Source: JBFWUW01 sp050247075
GTDB lineage: Bacteria > Planctomycetota > Planctomycetia > Pirellulales > JBFWUW01
DNA length: 30,888 nt
Assembly (NCBI GenBank): GCA_050247075.1
Contig: JBFWUW010000074.1
Location: 1-30,888 of the forward strand
Reading direction: 5' to 3'
In this document: piece by piece, positions 1-9,215 of the stretch
Layout: each line of letters begins with the position of its first letter
How positions within the stretch are numbered: position 1 is the stretch's first letter
Notes under the pieces: model-generated
What the model saw: only the letters and a program-made list of their open reading frames with translations
Databases searched by the model: none
Told to the model about the DNA's origin: nothing
Position numbers and translations under genes: made by a program

Positions 1-130
1 ATCCCTCCGTGCGTCCGGTGTGTTGGAAATTCAACACTCTTAATACGCCGCAAAACGCCGAGGGATTTCAGGCTTTTTAGAAATTCGCCAGAAATTGCGG
101 AAGGAATACGCTGGTTTAAGGACTAGAGCG
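1..130. other. intergenic stretch downstream of the ABC permease gene
   Basis: No gene is visible here. A short perfect palindrome (GTGTTG, six-base loop, CAACAC) sits at 20-37. It could be a weak hairpin at the end of the minus-strand exporter operon, but no T-run follows it on that strand, so I do not call a terminator. Confidence 0.4.
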
Positions 131-153
131 CGGCGAGGGAATCGCCTTCTACA
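131..153 (-). repeat. copy of the TGTAGGAGGCG palindromic repeat
   Basis: Read on the minus strand this is TGTAGAAGGCGATTCCCTCG followed by CCG, a slightly diverged member of the repeat found at 13047, 26853, 26884, 26962 and (partly) 24415. It contains a GGCGA...TCGCC inverted pair. The TAG in its first bases is the stop codon of the ABC permease gene. Confidence 0.55.
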
Positions 154-2383
154 TCCCTGCCGGGTAGGCCGCGGCCTGATCGATGGTTTCGTGCAGGCGT
201 TCTTCTGGCGTTTTGGCGTATTGCTGGCGATGCAGGCCGTAGAGGATGGCCAGGACGATCAGGCCGCTGAGGGCCACGATGTGGGGCTGGTACATGCCGC
301 TGCCGTCGGCGGATTCGCGGAAAATGGCACCCAGCCAGTGGTGCTCGGCGAGGAAATCGGCATCGAGCCGGGTGGTCAGCACGCCGATGCTGTTGTGGAC
401 GAAGTGAAAACAGATGCAGGGCAGCAGGCTGCCCGTCTGCACGGCCAGATAGCCAATCACCATTCCCAATATGCTGGCGATGAGCGACTGCTGGAAGATG
501 CCGTGCGCCAACCCAAAGAACAGGCTGGAAACGGCGATGGCCCGCCACTTGTTTCCCGACCGCCGCAGGCCCGACAGGATGAACCCGCGAAAGGCGAGTT
601 CCTCGGCCAGGGCCGGCACCGCGGCCAGCGCCAGCAATTTCAGCCACAGCGGGCCGTCCAGGTATTTTTGCAGTTGCTGGGTAACCGCTTCGCTGACGGG
701 GTACAGCCGCATGACGACGGAGAAGAGCAGATTGACCGTTGGCTGCAAAGCGACCGCCAGCATCACCGCGGCCGGTACTCCCCACCATTTAGGCCACGAC
801 AACAGCAATGTCTGCCGCGGGCTGCGTGTCAGCATGACGGTCATCAACAGCGCCGGGCTGAGGACCACCACGACCGCCGTCACCATGACCAGCACGGCCA
901 GTCCGCGGAAGTCTTCTGGCTGGGGCAGGGCAAAGCCCATGAAGAATCGAATTACCAATATCAGCACGCCGCAAGCCAGGGCCGCCGCCACGCCGGGGGT
1001 ATCCTCGCGGTCGCGAAGCAAATGCCGCAACCACAGGCCCAGGCCAAATTGCTCGCTCTCGCGGAACAAGACCGATTCGCTGTTGAACTGGTCGATGGCC
1101 CAGCGAACCGCCAGCCAGCAGCACCCGCACGTCACCGCCGTCACGGGCGGCACATAGGGTAGAACCTGGTCCCACGAGGCCCCTTCCAGCAGCGTCCGCA
1201 GCAGCAGCACCACGCCCGACACCGGAATCAGGCTGTTGCCCAGGTTCAATTCAAAACCGGGCAGCATGGGCAACATGGCCAGCGGCATGACGATCAGCAG
1301 CACGGGCATCAGGTAGTACTGCCCCTCCTTGGTGCTGCGCGCGAAGGCCGCCAGCGCCAGGCAAACCGCGCTGAACAGGGCGGATACCGGGATCAGCGTC
1401 AATACCAGCCACAAAGGCGCCAAGGCGGGCGGAGAACCGAGGTCGGGCAGTTGCGAAAGTACCGTTCGCCCGACCACGCCCATGCTGGCCAGATTGAGCA
1501 GCGCCGTGGCCACGCTGAAGGCCATGATGGTAAACAGTTTGCCGACGACGATCTCGCCGCGCTGCGCTGGGCTGGAGAGCAATGTCTCTAGCGTGCCGCG
1601 TTCTTTTTCGCCAGCGCACAAATCGACCGCCGGATAAAACGCGCCGGTCAGCGCCCAAATCAACAGCATGAAAGGGAGCACCTTGGCGTACAGGGCGCTG
1701 CCGCGCCCCGGTTGCCGGGCGACATTGTCGGCCGAAACGTCAAAGGGGCGGGCTGCCCGCTCGGGGACTCCGCCGGCGGACAAGTTCTGGCGGCCAATGG
1801 CGGCCGTCCAGCGGTCGAGCACGTCGGAGACGCGGACAAACGCCACGGACGAAGCTTCACGCGCGGCATTGTAGTGGATCGTGGGACTAGGAAGATTGGC
1901 CAGCACATCGGCCGTGGCCGATTCGCCTTGAGGAGTGCCGTCGTGTGCCGACAGGCGGGCGTGGACTTCGGCCAGGCGTTCTCCAAAGTCAGGCGGAAAG
2001 ACGACTGCCACCTGGTACTTGCCCGACTTGACAAGCTGCCGAGCGGTTTCGGCGGGGTCTTCATTCGCGGTTTCCGCCGGCAAAAAATGCAGGTCGAGCA
2101 AGTCCGAGCGGCCGGCCTCGCGAAACAACGGGCCGGCGAAACGCCGCTGGCCTTCGTGTTCCACGATCAATGACGGAGTTTCTGGCAGGCCTTCTCCCCC
2201 CACGATGAGCACCTTGACGGGGTGCTCTTGCATGTACTGCCCCATTTGAAAGACGATCACGCCCATCAAGGGGTACAACAGCAGCGGCAGCACGGCCACC
2301 ATAAACAACGTGCGGCGGTCGCGCAACTGGTCGCGCACCTCACGCGAGAAGATCAGTTTGACGTTGTACCAGTTGATGTTCAT
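149..2383 (-). CDS. ABC-2 type permease fused to CPBP-family intramembrane metalloprotease
   Basis: Membrane component of an ABC exporter of the NatAB type (744 aa). After an N-terminal membrane helix (about residues 25-45) comes a large extracytoplasmic loop, then a six-helix ABC-2 region from about 230. That region includes the cytoplasmic AGEKERGTLETLLSSP segment typical of NatB permeases. The C-terminal part (about 570-700) is a CPBP (CAAX protease/bacteriocin-processing) domain: EELAFR with Glu594-Glu595, the GLAHG histidine near 627, and HFVHN near 660-664, so the catalytic signature looks intact. The gene starts 3 bp after the stop of the ATPase gene, so the two are one operon. Whether the protease domain is active, and what is exported, cannot be seen. 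The stop codon lies inside a short repeat. Confidence 0.9.
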   Translation of the reverse strand: MNINWYNVKLIFSREVRDQLRDRRTLFMVAVLPLLLYPLMGVIVFQMGQYMQEHPVKVLIVGGEGLPETPSLIVEHEGQRRFAGPLFREAGRSDLLDLHFLPAETANEDPAETARQLVKSGKYQVAVVFPPDFGERLAEVHARLSAHDGTPQGESATADVLANLPSPTIHYNAAREASSVAFVRVSDVLDRWTAAIGRQNLSAGGVPERAARPFDVSADNVARQPGRGSALYAKVLPFMLLIWALTGAFYPAVDLCAGEKERGTLETLLSSPAQRGEIVVGKLFTIMAFSVATALLNLASMGVVGRTVLSQLPDLGSPPALAPLWLVLTLIPVSALFSAVCLALAAFARSTKEGQYYLMPVLLIVMPLAMLPMLPGFELNLGNSLIPVSGVVLLLRTLLEGASWDQVLPYVPPVTAVTCGCCWLAVRWAIDQFNSESVLFRESEQFGLGLWLRHLLRDREDTPGVAAALACGVLILVIRFFMGFALPQPEDFRGLAVLVMVTAVVVVLSPALLMTVMLTRSPRQTLLLSWPKWWGVPAAVMLAVALQPTVNLLFSVVMRLYPVSEAVTQQLQKYLDGPLWLKLLALAAVPALAEELAFRGFILSGLRRSGNKWRAIAVSSLFFGLAHGIFQQSLIASILGMVIGYLAVQTGSLLPCICFHFVHNSIGVLTTRLDADFLAEHHWLGAIFRESADGSGMYQPHIVALSGLIVLAILYGLHRQQYAKTPEERLHETIDQAAAYPAGM

Positions 2384-2386
2384 GAA

Positions 2387-3136
2387 CTAAACCAATTGTG
2401 CTTCGTGCCGAGAGATGAGTTGGAAGAACAATTCTTCCAGGTCGCGCTCGTCGTGCTGGTCTCGAAGCTGGTCGAGTGGGCCTTCGGCCAGCACATGCCC
2501 GCGATGAATGATGGCCAGGCGGTCGCAGAGCTTTTCGACTTCGCTCATGATGTGCGTGGAGAAAATCACGCACTTGCCGTGGTCGCGCAGTTCCGCGACG
2601 GTCTTGAGCAAGGCGCGGGCCACCAGTACGTCCAACCCGGCCGTGGCTTCGTCGAAAATGACGACAGGCGGATCATGCACCAGGGCGCGGGCGATAGAGA
2701 CTTTTTGCTTCATGCCGGTGGACATTTTGGCCCCCAGCAAGTCGCGAATGTCATTCATTTGCAAGCGGTCGAACAAGGCTTCCATGCGCGGCCGCAGTTC
2801 GTCATCGTGCAGGCCGTACAGGCGGCCAAAATACTCCACCATTTCCCAAGCGGTCATGCGGTCGTAGACGCGCGTGTTGGCCGACATAAACCCAATTCGC
2901 CGCCGCACGCTGGTTGGCTGGGTGACGACATCGAAGCCGCTGATGGTGACCGTGCCGCTGGTGGGGCGCAGCACGGTGCTCATGATCCGCAGGGCGGTTG
3001 TCTTGCCGGCGCCGTTTGGCCCCAGCAGCCCGTAGATCTGGCCGGGATGGGCCTCGAGGCTAATTCCCGCCAGCGCCACGAACTTGCCGCGCCGCAGGTC
3101 GTCGTATTCCTTGGTAAGTTGTTGGACGTGAATCAT
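2387..3136 (-). CDS. ABC transporter ATP-binding protein (NatA type)
   Basis: ATPase of the exporter encoded with the downstream permease (249 aa, normal length). Walker A GPNGAGKTT at 39-47, signature loop STGMKQ at 139-144, Walker B VVIFDE at 158-163, D-loop AGLD, and switch histidine in FSTH (His195). The segment IGFMSANTRVYDRMTAWE is like the NatA/CcmA group, in which the ATPase pairs with an ABC-2 permease. It is expected to be a peripheral cytoplasmic protein driving export. The substrate is unknown; NatA itself is linked to Na+ efflux, but the name is shared by many multidrug and peptide exporters, so I give no symbol. Confidence 0.93.
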   Translation of the reverse strand: MIHVQQLTKEYDDLRRGKFVALAGISLEAHPGQIYGLLGPNGAGKTTALRIMSTVLRPTSGTVTISGFDVVTQPTSVRRRIGFMSANTRVYDRMTAWEMVEYFGRLYGLHDDELRPRMEALFDRLQMNDIRDLLGAKMSTGMKQKVSIARALVHDPPVVIFDEATAGLDVLVARALLKTVAELRDHGKCVIFSTHIMSEVEKLCDRLAIIHRGHVLAEGPLDQLRDQHDERDLEELFFQLISRHEAQLV

Positions 3137-3363
3137 CGGCCGTTCCGTGTGTAATGCGCGCGACGGAGTAATTCAGCTTACCTTATGTCCTCCCATTTCC
3201 AATGCATGGAGCCGCGGGCGGTGCGAGCGCTTGCCCGATTATTCGATCGAGGGAAGCAATTGATCCGCGAGTAGGGCTGACAAGGACTGTGCCGATTGTG
3301 CGGAATGCGTGCCAGCCGTTTATCGGGACGACATTGGCCGCGTGATTGGCTATGATGCCCCGC
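3137..3363. promoter_or_regulatory. divergent intergenic region between the ABC operon and the LRR gene
   Basis: 227 bp separating a leftward operon from a rightward gene, so promoters for both directions should lie here. I could not identify a convincing -35/-10 pair on either strand. Confidence 0.3.
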
Positions 3364-4143
3364 ATGAGCGAACCAATCGATACGCCTGCCACGGCTTCTC
3401 AAAGTGTTGCGCCGCGCCGCCGTTTTGTTCCGCGATTCAGCCTGCGCAATTTGTTGTTGCTCATCACGATGCTGTCGATCGCCATGGGCATTTATGTAGA
3501 CAATGCCCGAAAGCAGGGAGAGGCCGTGCGGCACTTCTACAGGCTGACGGAACCGAGACAGACAAATGAAGGGCTTGAGGATTTGACCACGATGGGCTAT
3601 CGCTATCGTGGCGAGGACCAGTATTACAAGCCAATCGTTCCCCCGTGGATGAACTGGCTGAAGAACGCGATGGGTGAGGAGTGCTTTGGCGAGGCAACCG
3701 GCGTGCAGTTAACCGGCACCAAGGCGGCCGATGCCGACTTGCGGTTTCTGCGAGCATTGCCAAAGATTGAACGGTTGTCGCTGAACCAAACGGAAGTGAC
3801 TGACGAAGGCATGTACTACGTCGCCTTCTGCCAAGAACTGCGGTTTCTGAACCTGAACGAAACGGCGATCACCGACGAAGGCCTCAGGCCGCTCGCGTTC
3901 TTGCCCCATTTGAAGTCGCTATACCTGGATAAAACCGCCGTTACCGACGCTGGTTTGATTGAACTGCATTCTCTGCTCGAACTGCAAGAATTGTGGCTGA
4001 AAGATACCCACGTTACCGAGCAGGGTGTCCGGCAACTGCAAGCCGCGCTCCCCAATTGTCAAATTCGCTCGACCGTACCGAGCGCCATGCGCGAGGAGTT
4101 GGAACGTTCCGGCTTCTTCGACACTGGTACCCCGCAACGGTAA
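3364..4143 (+). CDS. membrane-anchored leucine-rich-repeat protein
   Basis: A 259-aa protein. I chose the ATG giving MSEPIDTP; three earlier in-frame starts (TTG 3346, ATG 3352 and 3355) add only a few residues, and none has a clear ribosome binding site. Residues about 24-47 (RFSLRNLLLLITMLSIAMGI) form one membrane helix preceded by arginines, an N-terminus common in planctomycete proteins. From about residue 115 there are four to five LRRs of the 24-residue form L..L.L..T.ITDEGL, for example LRFLNLNETAITDEGL. Such repeats are protein-interaction surfaces, here probably on the far side of the membrane. No enzymatic domain is visible. It stands alone between divergent and downstream genes of unrelated type. 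Confidence 0.85.
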   Translation: MSEPIDTPATASQSVAPRRRFVPRFSLRNLLLLITMLSIAMGIYVDNARKQGEAVRHFYRLTEPRQTNEGLEDLTTMGYRYRGEDQYYKPIVPPWMNWLKNAMGEECFGEATGVQLTGTKAADADLRFLRALPKIERLSLNQTEVTDEGMYYVAFCQELRFLNLNETAITDEGLRPLAFLPHLKSLYLDKTAVTDAGLIELHSLLELQELWLKDTHVTEQGVRQLQAALPNCQIRSTVPSAMREELERSGFFDTGTPQR

Positions 4144-4298
4144 TTGCCGGGGCGAATGGGCCGGCAGCAGGCAAATTCCATTGTGCGCAACCAGAATAAC
4201 GGGTAGCATTTAGAGAGATTCACGCCGTCTGGACGTCACTATCGCCGGTCGTTCGGGCAAGATTGTTCCCACCCCACCCACCCTCGGGCGAACCCGCC

Positions 4299-7200
4299 AT
4301 GTTGTGTTGCCGCATGAAACGGCTTGGGGCCGCTGTTGGAATTCTTTGGGCCGCGTTGTGCGCCTCTTCCGCGTTCAGCGAGGAGTCACTGAACTTTGAA
4401 CAGCATGTGCGGCCGATCCTCAAGGCCTGGTGCTTCGATTGCCACGGCGGCGACGAAAAGCTCAGCGGCAATCTCGATCTGCGATTGCGGCGGTTTGCCC
4501 TGCGCGGCGGCGATAGCGGACCATCCATTGCGCCAGGCGATGCCGACGCCAGCCTGCTCTGGCAGCGGGTTAGCTCTGGCGAGATGCCGCCGGGCGAAAA
4601 GAAAGTCTCCGCGGAGGATTTGGATATCCTGCGGCGGTGGATTGCCGCCGGCGCGCCGACCCGCCGCGAAGAGCCGGAGCAACTTTCGCCGGGTGTCGAT
4701 ATCACACCGGAAGAGCGCGAGTTCTGGTCGTTTCAGCCTGTTCCCAGCATCGAGCCGCCGCGCTTGGCGGATACCGTCGCGGCCGAAGCCGAGCTTGCCG
4801 GGCAGCCAGGTGCCGATCTGGTCCGCACGCCGATTGACTCGTTCGTGCTGGCCCGGTTGCGCGAACAAGGAGCCAGGTTCTCGCCCGACGCCGACCGGTT
4901 GACGCTCATTCGCCGGGCGTCTTTCGACCTGACCGGCTTGCCGCCGACCACCGCGGAGATCGAGGCGTTTCTGGCAGACACCAGCGACAACGCCTATGAA
5001 CAATTGTTGGACCGGCTGCTGGCTTCTCCCCATTACGGAGAGCGGTGGGGACGGCACTGGTTGGATGTAGCGGGCTACGCCGATTCCGAGGGAAACGGCA
5101 GCGACGATACGCCCCGGCCATACCTCTACAAATATCGCGACTATGTAATTCGCGCCCTGAATGCCGACAAGCCGCTGGACCAGTTCATTATCGAGCAACT
5201 GGCCGGCGACGAACTGGTGCCGCAGCCTTGGAACAACCTCACGCCCGACCAGATTGACACGCTGGCGGCGACGGGCTTCTTGCGAACGGCGGTCGATCCC
5301 ACGGCCACCGGCGGCGCGGACGAACTGGCGGGTGCCAACCAGGTGGTAGCCGACACGATCAAGATCGTCAGCACCTCGTTGATGGGGCTTTCGGTCGGCT
5401 GTGCCCAATGCCACGACCACAAGTACGACCCCATTCCCCAGGCCGATTATTTTCGCCTGCGGGCCGTGCTGGCACCGGCGTTGGATACTTCGCACTGGCG
5501 GCGCAGCGGCCAGCGGTTGATCTCGTTGTACACAGATGCCGACCGGGCCAAGGCGGCCGAGATTGACGCACAAGTGCAAGCGATGCGGGCCGAGTACGAT
5601 ATCAAGGCCAACAAGTACTTGCTGGCCGCCTTTGAAAAAGAACTGCTCAAGTTCCCAGAGGACCAACGCCAACCGCTACGGGAGGCCTACACCACGCCGG
5701 CCGACAAACGCACGCCAGAGCAAAAACAGCTTTTGGATTCCAACCCCAAAGTCAACCTAAGCCACGGCGTGCTGTACCAGTACGACGAAGCCGCCGATAA
5801 GGAACTCAAGGCCGACCAGGACACCATCAACAAAAAGAACGCCGAGCGGCCTGTCGAGGATTACGTCAGCCTGCTGAACGAGCTCCCTGGCGTGCTGCCG
5901 CCAACGATGATCTTTCACCGGGGCGACTATCGCCAGCCGACCAAAGCCGTGCAGCCGGGCGATCTGACCATCGCCGCGCCGTCGGGCCAGCGGCTGGAAC
6001 TGGCCGAGAATGACCCGGCCTTGGCCACCTCGGGCCGGCGGCTGGCTTTTGCCCGGCATTTGACGAACGGCCAGCACCCGCTGTTTGGCCGAGTGATCGC
6101 CAATCGCATTTGGCTGCATCACTTGGGCCGAGGCATTGTCGGCACGCCCGCCGATTTTGGCGTGCTGGGCCTGCGTCCCACGCATCCCCAATTGTTGGAC
6201 TGGCTCGCGGGCGAACTGCCGCGAAACGGCTGGAGCTTGAAGAAGTTCCACAAGACAATCATGCTCTCGACCACCTATCGCCAGTCATCGGTGGGGGCGG
6301 CCGACCGCCAAGGCAGCGATGCCGAAAACCACTTCTACAGCCGATTTCCGTTGCTGCGGCTGGAGGCGGAAACCCTGCGCGACCGCATGTTGGCCGCTAG
6401 CGGACAGCTAGATGCCAAGATGTTTGGCCCGCCAGTGCCGGTGATCGAGGATTTTGTCGGCCAGGTGATTCCGCAAGACGACTCGCCACGGCGGAGCATT
6501 TATTTGCAGGTTCGCCGCAGCAAGCCGGTCTCGTTCTTGTCGGCTTTCGATGCACCGCTGATGACGGTCAACTGCGAGCTGCGTGTCCCCAGTACCGGCG
6601 CGCCGCAGGCGTTGATGTTGATGAACAACGACTTCGTCCTTAAACAGGCCGCCCTGCTGGCGGGCCGCTTGAAGCGAGAAACCCCAGCCGGCTACGCTGC
6701 GGCGACCGTTGGTCCCGTTGCCGCCCGCTTCCCCCGCCATGCCGAGGTTTGGCAATACGGTTACGGTGAGTTCAATGCCGAATCGCAGCGAATGGCGGCG
6801 TTTACCCCGTTGCCGTACTACACGGGTTCCGCCTGGCAAGGAGGAGAGGCCCTGCCCGATGCCGTGACCGGTTGGGCCATTCAACACGCCGCTGGCGGGC
6901 ACGCCGGCAACGACCAGCAACATGCCAGCATCCGGCGGTTTGTTTCCCCCGCTGCCGGCCTGCTGACGATTTCCAGCAAGCTGCGGCACAATTCGGAAAG
7001 TGGCGACGGCGTCCGCGCCCGCATCGTCAGCAGCCGCGCCGGGCTGTTGGGAGAATGGCCTGTGATTAACCAAGAGATTGCCGGCGATGTGCCCCCTCTG
7101 GAGGTCGCGGTTGGCGAATCGATCGACTTTGTCATTGACTGCCAGGGGGATGTCAACTGCGACTCGTTCGGCTGGACGGTCGATGTCAAACTGACGGACG

Positions 7201-7469
7201 CCGCCGGCTCGCCGCTCGATACCTGGAACTCCGCCAGCGATTTCCACGGCCCGCCAGAAATGCCGTTGGCCGCCTATATTGCCTATGGCTGGCAAGTCGC
7301 CTTCCAACGGCCCGCTACGTCCGAGGAACTTGTCGCCGCCTGCCAATTTGTTGCCGAGCAAATGTCTCATCTGCGAGCAACGGGCGACAAGTCCGACCAC
7401 GAGTTGACCGCCCTCACCAGCCTCTGCCAGCAACTTCTCAGCTCCAACGAGTTTCTCTATGTCGATTGA
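4299..7469 (+). CDS. PSD1 protein: planctomycete cytochrome c / DUF1549 / DUF1553
   Basis: Large exported protein (1056 aa from ATG 4299; ATG 4314 is an equally good start and begins directly with the signal peptide MKRLGAAVGILWAAL). A PSCyt1-type haem c site CFDCH is at about 45-49. DUF1549 follows from about 176 to 380 and ends with the usual CAQCHDHKYDP, a second CxxCH. DUF1553 begins near 576 and is interrupted at about 820-980 by a beta-rich, glycan-binding-like segment before resuming (PLAAYIAYGWQVAFQRPAT) to the C-terminus. The family is a planctomycete hallmark of unsettled function, presumed to act in the periplasm. The stop overlaps the next gene by 11 bp, so the two are co-translated. 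The TTG at 4263 would put a proline-rich tail before the signal peptide and is unlikely. Confidence 0.92.
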   Translation: MLCCRMKRLGAAVGILWAALCASSAFSEESLNFEQHVRPILKAWCFDCHGGDEKLSGNLDLRLRRFALRGGDSGPSIAPGDADASLLWQRVSSGEMPPGEKKVSAEDLDILRRWIAAGAPTRREEPEQLSPGVDITPEEREFWSFQPVPSIEPPRLADTVAAEAELAGQPGADLVRTPIDSFVLARLREQGARFSPDADRLTLIRRASFDLTGLPPTTAEIEAFLADTSDNAYEQLLDRLLASPHYGERWGRHWLDVAGYADSEGNGSDDTPRPYLYKYRDYVIRALNADKPLDQFIIEQLAGDELVPQPWNNLTPDQIDTLAATGFLRTAVDPTATGGADELAGANQVVADTIKIVSTSLMGLSVGCAQCHDHKYDPIPQADYFRLRAVLAPALDTSHWRRSGQRLISLYTDADRAKAAEIDAQVQAMRAEYDIKANKYLLAAFEKELLKFPEDQRQPLREAYTTPADKRTPEQKQLLDSNPKVNLSHGVLYQYDEAADKELKADQDTINKKNAERPVEDYVSLLNELPGVLPPTMIFHRGDYRQPTKAVQPGDLTIAAPSGQRLELAENDPALATSGRRLAFARHLTNGQHPLFGRVIANRIWLHHLGRGIVGTPADFGVLGLRPTHPQLLDWLAGELPRNGWSLKKFHKTIMLSTTYRQSSVGAADRQGSDAENHFYSRFPLLRLEAETLRDRMLAASGQLDAKMFGPPVPVIEDFVGQVIPQDDSPRRSIYLQVRRSKPVSFLSAFDAPLMTVNCELRVPSTGAPQALMLMNNDFVLKQAALLAGRLKRETPAGYAAATVGPVAARFPRHAEVWQYGYGEFNAESQRMAAFTPLPYYTGSAWQGGEALPDAVTGWAIQHAAGGHAGNDQQHASIRRFVSPAAGLLTISSKLRHNSESGDGVRARIVSSRAGLLGEWPVINQEIAGDVPPLEVAVGESIDFVIDCQGDVNCDSFGWTVDVKLTDAAGSPLDTWNSASDFHGPPEMPLAAYIAYGWQVAFQRPATSEELVAACQFVAEQMSHLRATGDKSDHELTALTSLCQQLLSSNEFLYVD

Positions 7470-8919
7470 TTTCACCAACAACGCTCCCCCCGCCACGCGC
7501 CGCCAATTTCTGGCCCAGTCGGCCTTTGGCATCGGCACGTTGGCGTTGGCGCATCTGCTGCAACAAGACCGCTTGCTGGCCGAAACGATTGGCAAGCCGG
7601 GCGAGAACCTGCCGCTGAACATGCACCCTCGCCCGCCGCACCACGCACCGAAGGCCAAGGCGTTGATTTCGCTGTTCATGCACGGCGGGCCGTCGCACGT
7701 CGATCTGGTCGATCCCAAGCCGGAGCTGACCAAGCACAGCGGCAGTGAGTATGCCGGCAACATTGACTATAGCTTCGTCAATCGGGCCAGCAAAAAGCTG
7801 TTCGGCACCCCTTTCTCGTTCGCCAGGCACGGCCAGTGCGGCACCGAGGTCAGCGAGTTGCTGCCCCATCTCGCCGGGATCGTGGACGACATCAGCCTCG
7901 TCCGTTCGATGCAGACCGGCCACAACGGACACGAGGTCTCCATCCGCTACTTTCATGGCGGAATCGCCGGCGTAACGGGCCGCCCCACCTTGGGAAGCTG
8001 GATCACCTACGCCCTGGGGAGCGAGGCCCAAAACTTGCCGGCCTACATGGTGCTTTCCGATCCGGGGGGCCACCCCGTGGATGGCACGCACAACTGGTCC
8101 AGCGGCTTCATGCCGCCGTTGTACCAGGGGACCGTGTTAAGGGCGCAAGAACCCCGCATCCTCAATCTCGACCCGCCACAGCAACTTCGCGGCAAGCTGC
8201 AAGAACAAAACCTGGCGTTTTTGCGGCAACTCAACAGCCGCCACGCCAGTTTGCACCCAGGCGAGGCCGACCTGGAAACCCGCATCTCCAGCTACGAGTT
8301 GGCCGCCGCGATGCAGACCGCCGCCAAAGAGGCACTCGATGTCTCGCAAGAACCGGCCCACATCCACAAACTATACGGGCTGGACCAGGAAGAGACGCGG
8401 GAGTACGGCACCCGCTGCCTGATTGCCCGGCGGCTGGTGGAGCGCGGCGTGCGGTTCGTGCAATTATTCTTGGGGGGCCAGCCCTGGGATACGCACACCA
8501 ACATCAAGGGGGCGTTGCCGGCCATCTGCCGCCGCACCGACCAGCCCGCCGCGGCGCTGGTGAAAGATCTCAAACAACGCGGGTTGCTCGACTCCACCAT
8601 TGTCCATTGGGGTGGCGAAATCGGCCGCTTGCCCGTCTGCGAGGGGGACATGAACGACACCTCCGGCCGCGACCACAACGGCCAGGGCTTTTCGCTGTGG
8701 CTGGCCGGCGGCGGGATCAAGTCGGGCATGGTCTACGGAGAAACGGACGAAGTCGGCCACAAGGCAGCCGTCAACGTCGTTACCCCCAACGACTACCAGG
8801 CCACCATCCTGCACCTGCTAGGCCTGGACCACAACCAACTGGTCTACCACAGCAACGGCCGCGAGCAAAAGCTCATCGACGGCCGCCCAGCCAGGATTGT
8901 GAAGGAGATTTTGGCGTAG
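7459..8919 (+). CDS. DUF1501 (alkaline-phosphatase-superfamily) protein, Tat-exported
   Basis: A 486-aa protein beginning inside the end of the PSD1 gene. Residues 14-35 (RRQFLAQSAFGIGTLALA) have a twin-arginine start and hydrophobic stretch, so export by Tat is likely. The family core is visible as LISLFMHGGPSHVDLVDPKP near 70-90, with later GGEIGR and DHNGQGFSLWLAGGG segments. DUF1501 proteins are relatives of sulfatases and phosphatases, but their substrates are not established. The fixed pairing with a DUF1549/DUF1553 cytochrome protein suggests one periplasmic process handled by both; that is inference from gene order. Confidence 0.92.
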   Translation: MSIDFTNNAPPATRRQFLAQSAFGIGTLALAHLLQQDRLLAETIGKPGENLPLNMHPRPPHHAPKAKALISLFMHGGPSHVDLVDPKPELTKHSGSEYAGNIDYSFVNRASKKLFGTPFSFARHGQCGTEVSELLPHLAGIVDDISLVRSMQTGHNGHEVSIRYFHGGIAGVTGRPTLGSWITYALGSEAQNLPAYMVLSDPGGHPVDGTHNWSSGFMPPLYQGTVLRAQEPRILNLDPPQQLRGKLQEQNLAFLRQLNSRHASLHPGEADLETRISSYELAAAMQTAAKEALDVSQEPAHIHKLYGLDQEETREYGTRCLIARRLVERGVRFVQLFLGGQPWDTHTNIKGALPAICRRTDQPAAALVKDLKQRGLLDSTIVHWGGEIGRLPVCEGDMNDTSGRDHNGQGFSLWLAGGGIKSGMVYGETDEVGHKAAVNVVTPNDYQATILHLLGLDHNQLVYHSNGREQKLIDGRPARIVKEILA

Positions 8920-8988
8920 AGGTTGAGTTGCTGCTTTCATCTGGGTATTCGCCTTGTTAGGATTCGGTACGAAATAACTTCCCCGTTT

Positions 8989-9095
8989 GGCTCCCTCTCC
9001 CGGTACTCCGGGAGAGGGTTGGGGAGAGGGCGATGTGGCGAAATGGACGCCATCAGCCGGCCCTCTCCCCGGCCCTCTCCCAAAGGGAGAGGGAG
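8989..9095. repeat. CCCTCTCCC palindromic intergenic element
   Basis: Two hairpins sit in one 107-bp element: CCCTCTCCC with GGGAGAGGG at about 8993-9018, and CCCTCTCCC-AAA-GGGAGAGGG at 9073-9093. The inner arms (GGGGAGAGGG and CCCTCTCCCC) also pair with each other. It resembles a small non-autonomous palindromic repeat and may act as a 3' end structure for the DUF1501 transcript. The rest of the gap (8920-9215) shows no gene. Confidence 0.75.
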
Positions 9096-9215
9096 TTCGC
9101 ATGAGGAAGCTATGTGGTATCGGATCCTTACTGTGTTGGTGCGGCTGCTTTAGGGGCAACCAATCGCAGTTCGCGTAAACTGGCCCTTCTCTGACCCTCC
9201 AACCATTCCACCACC

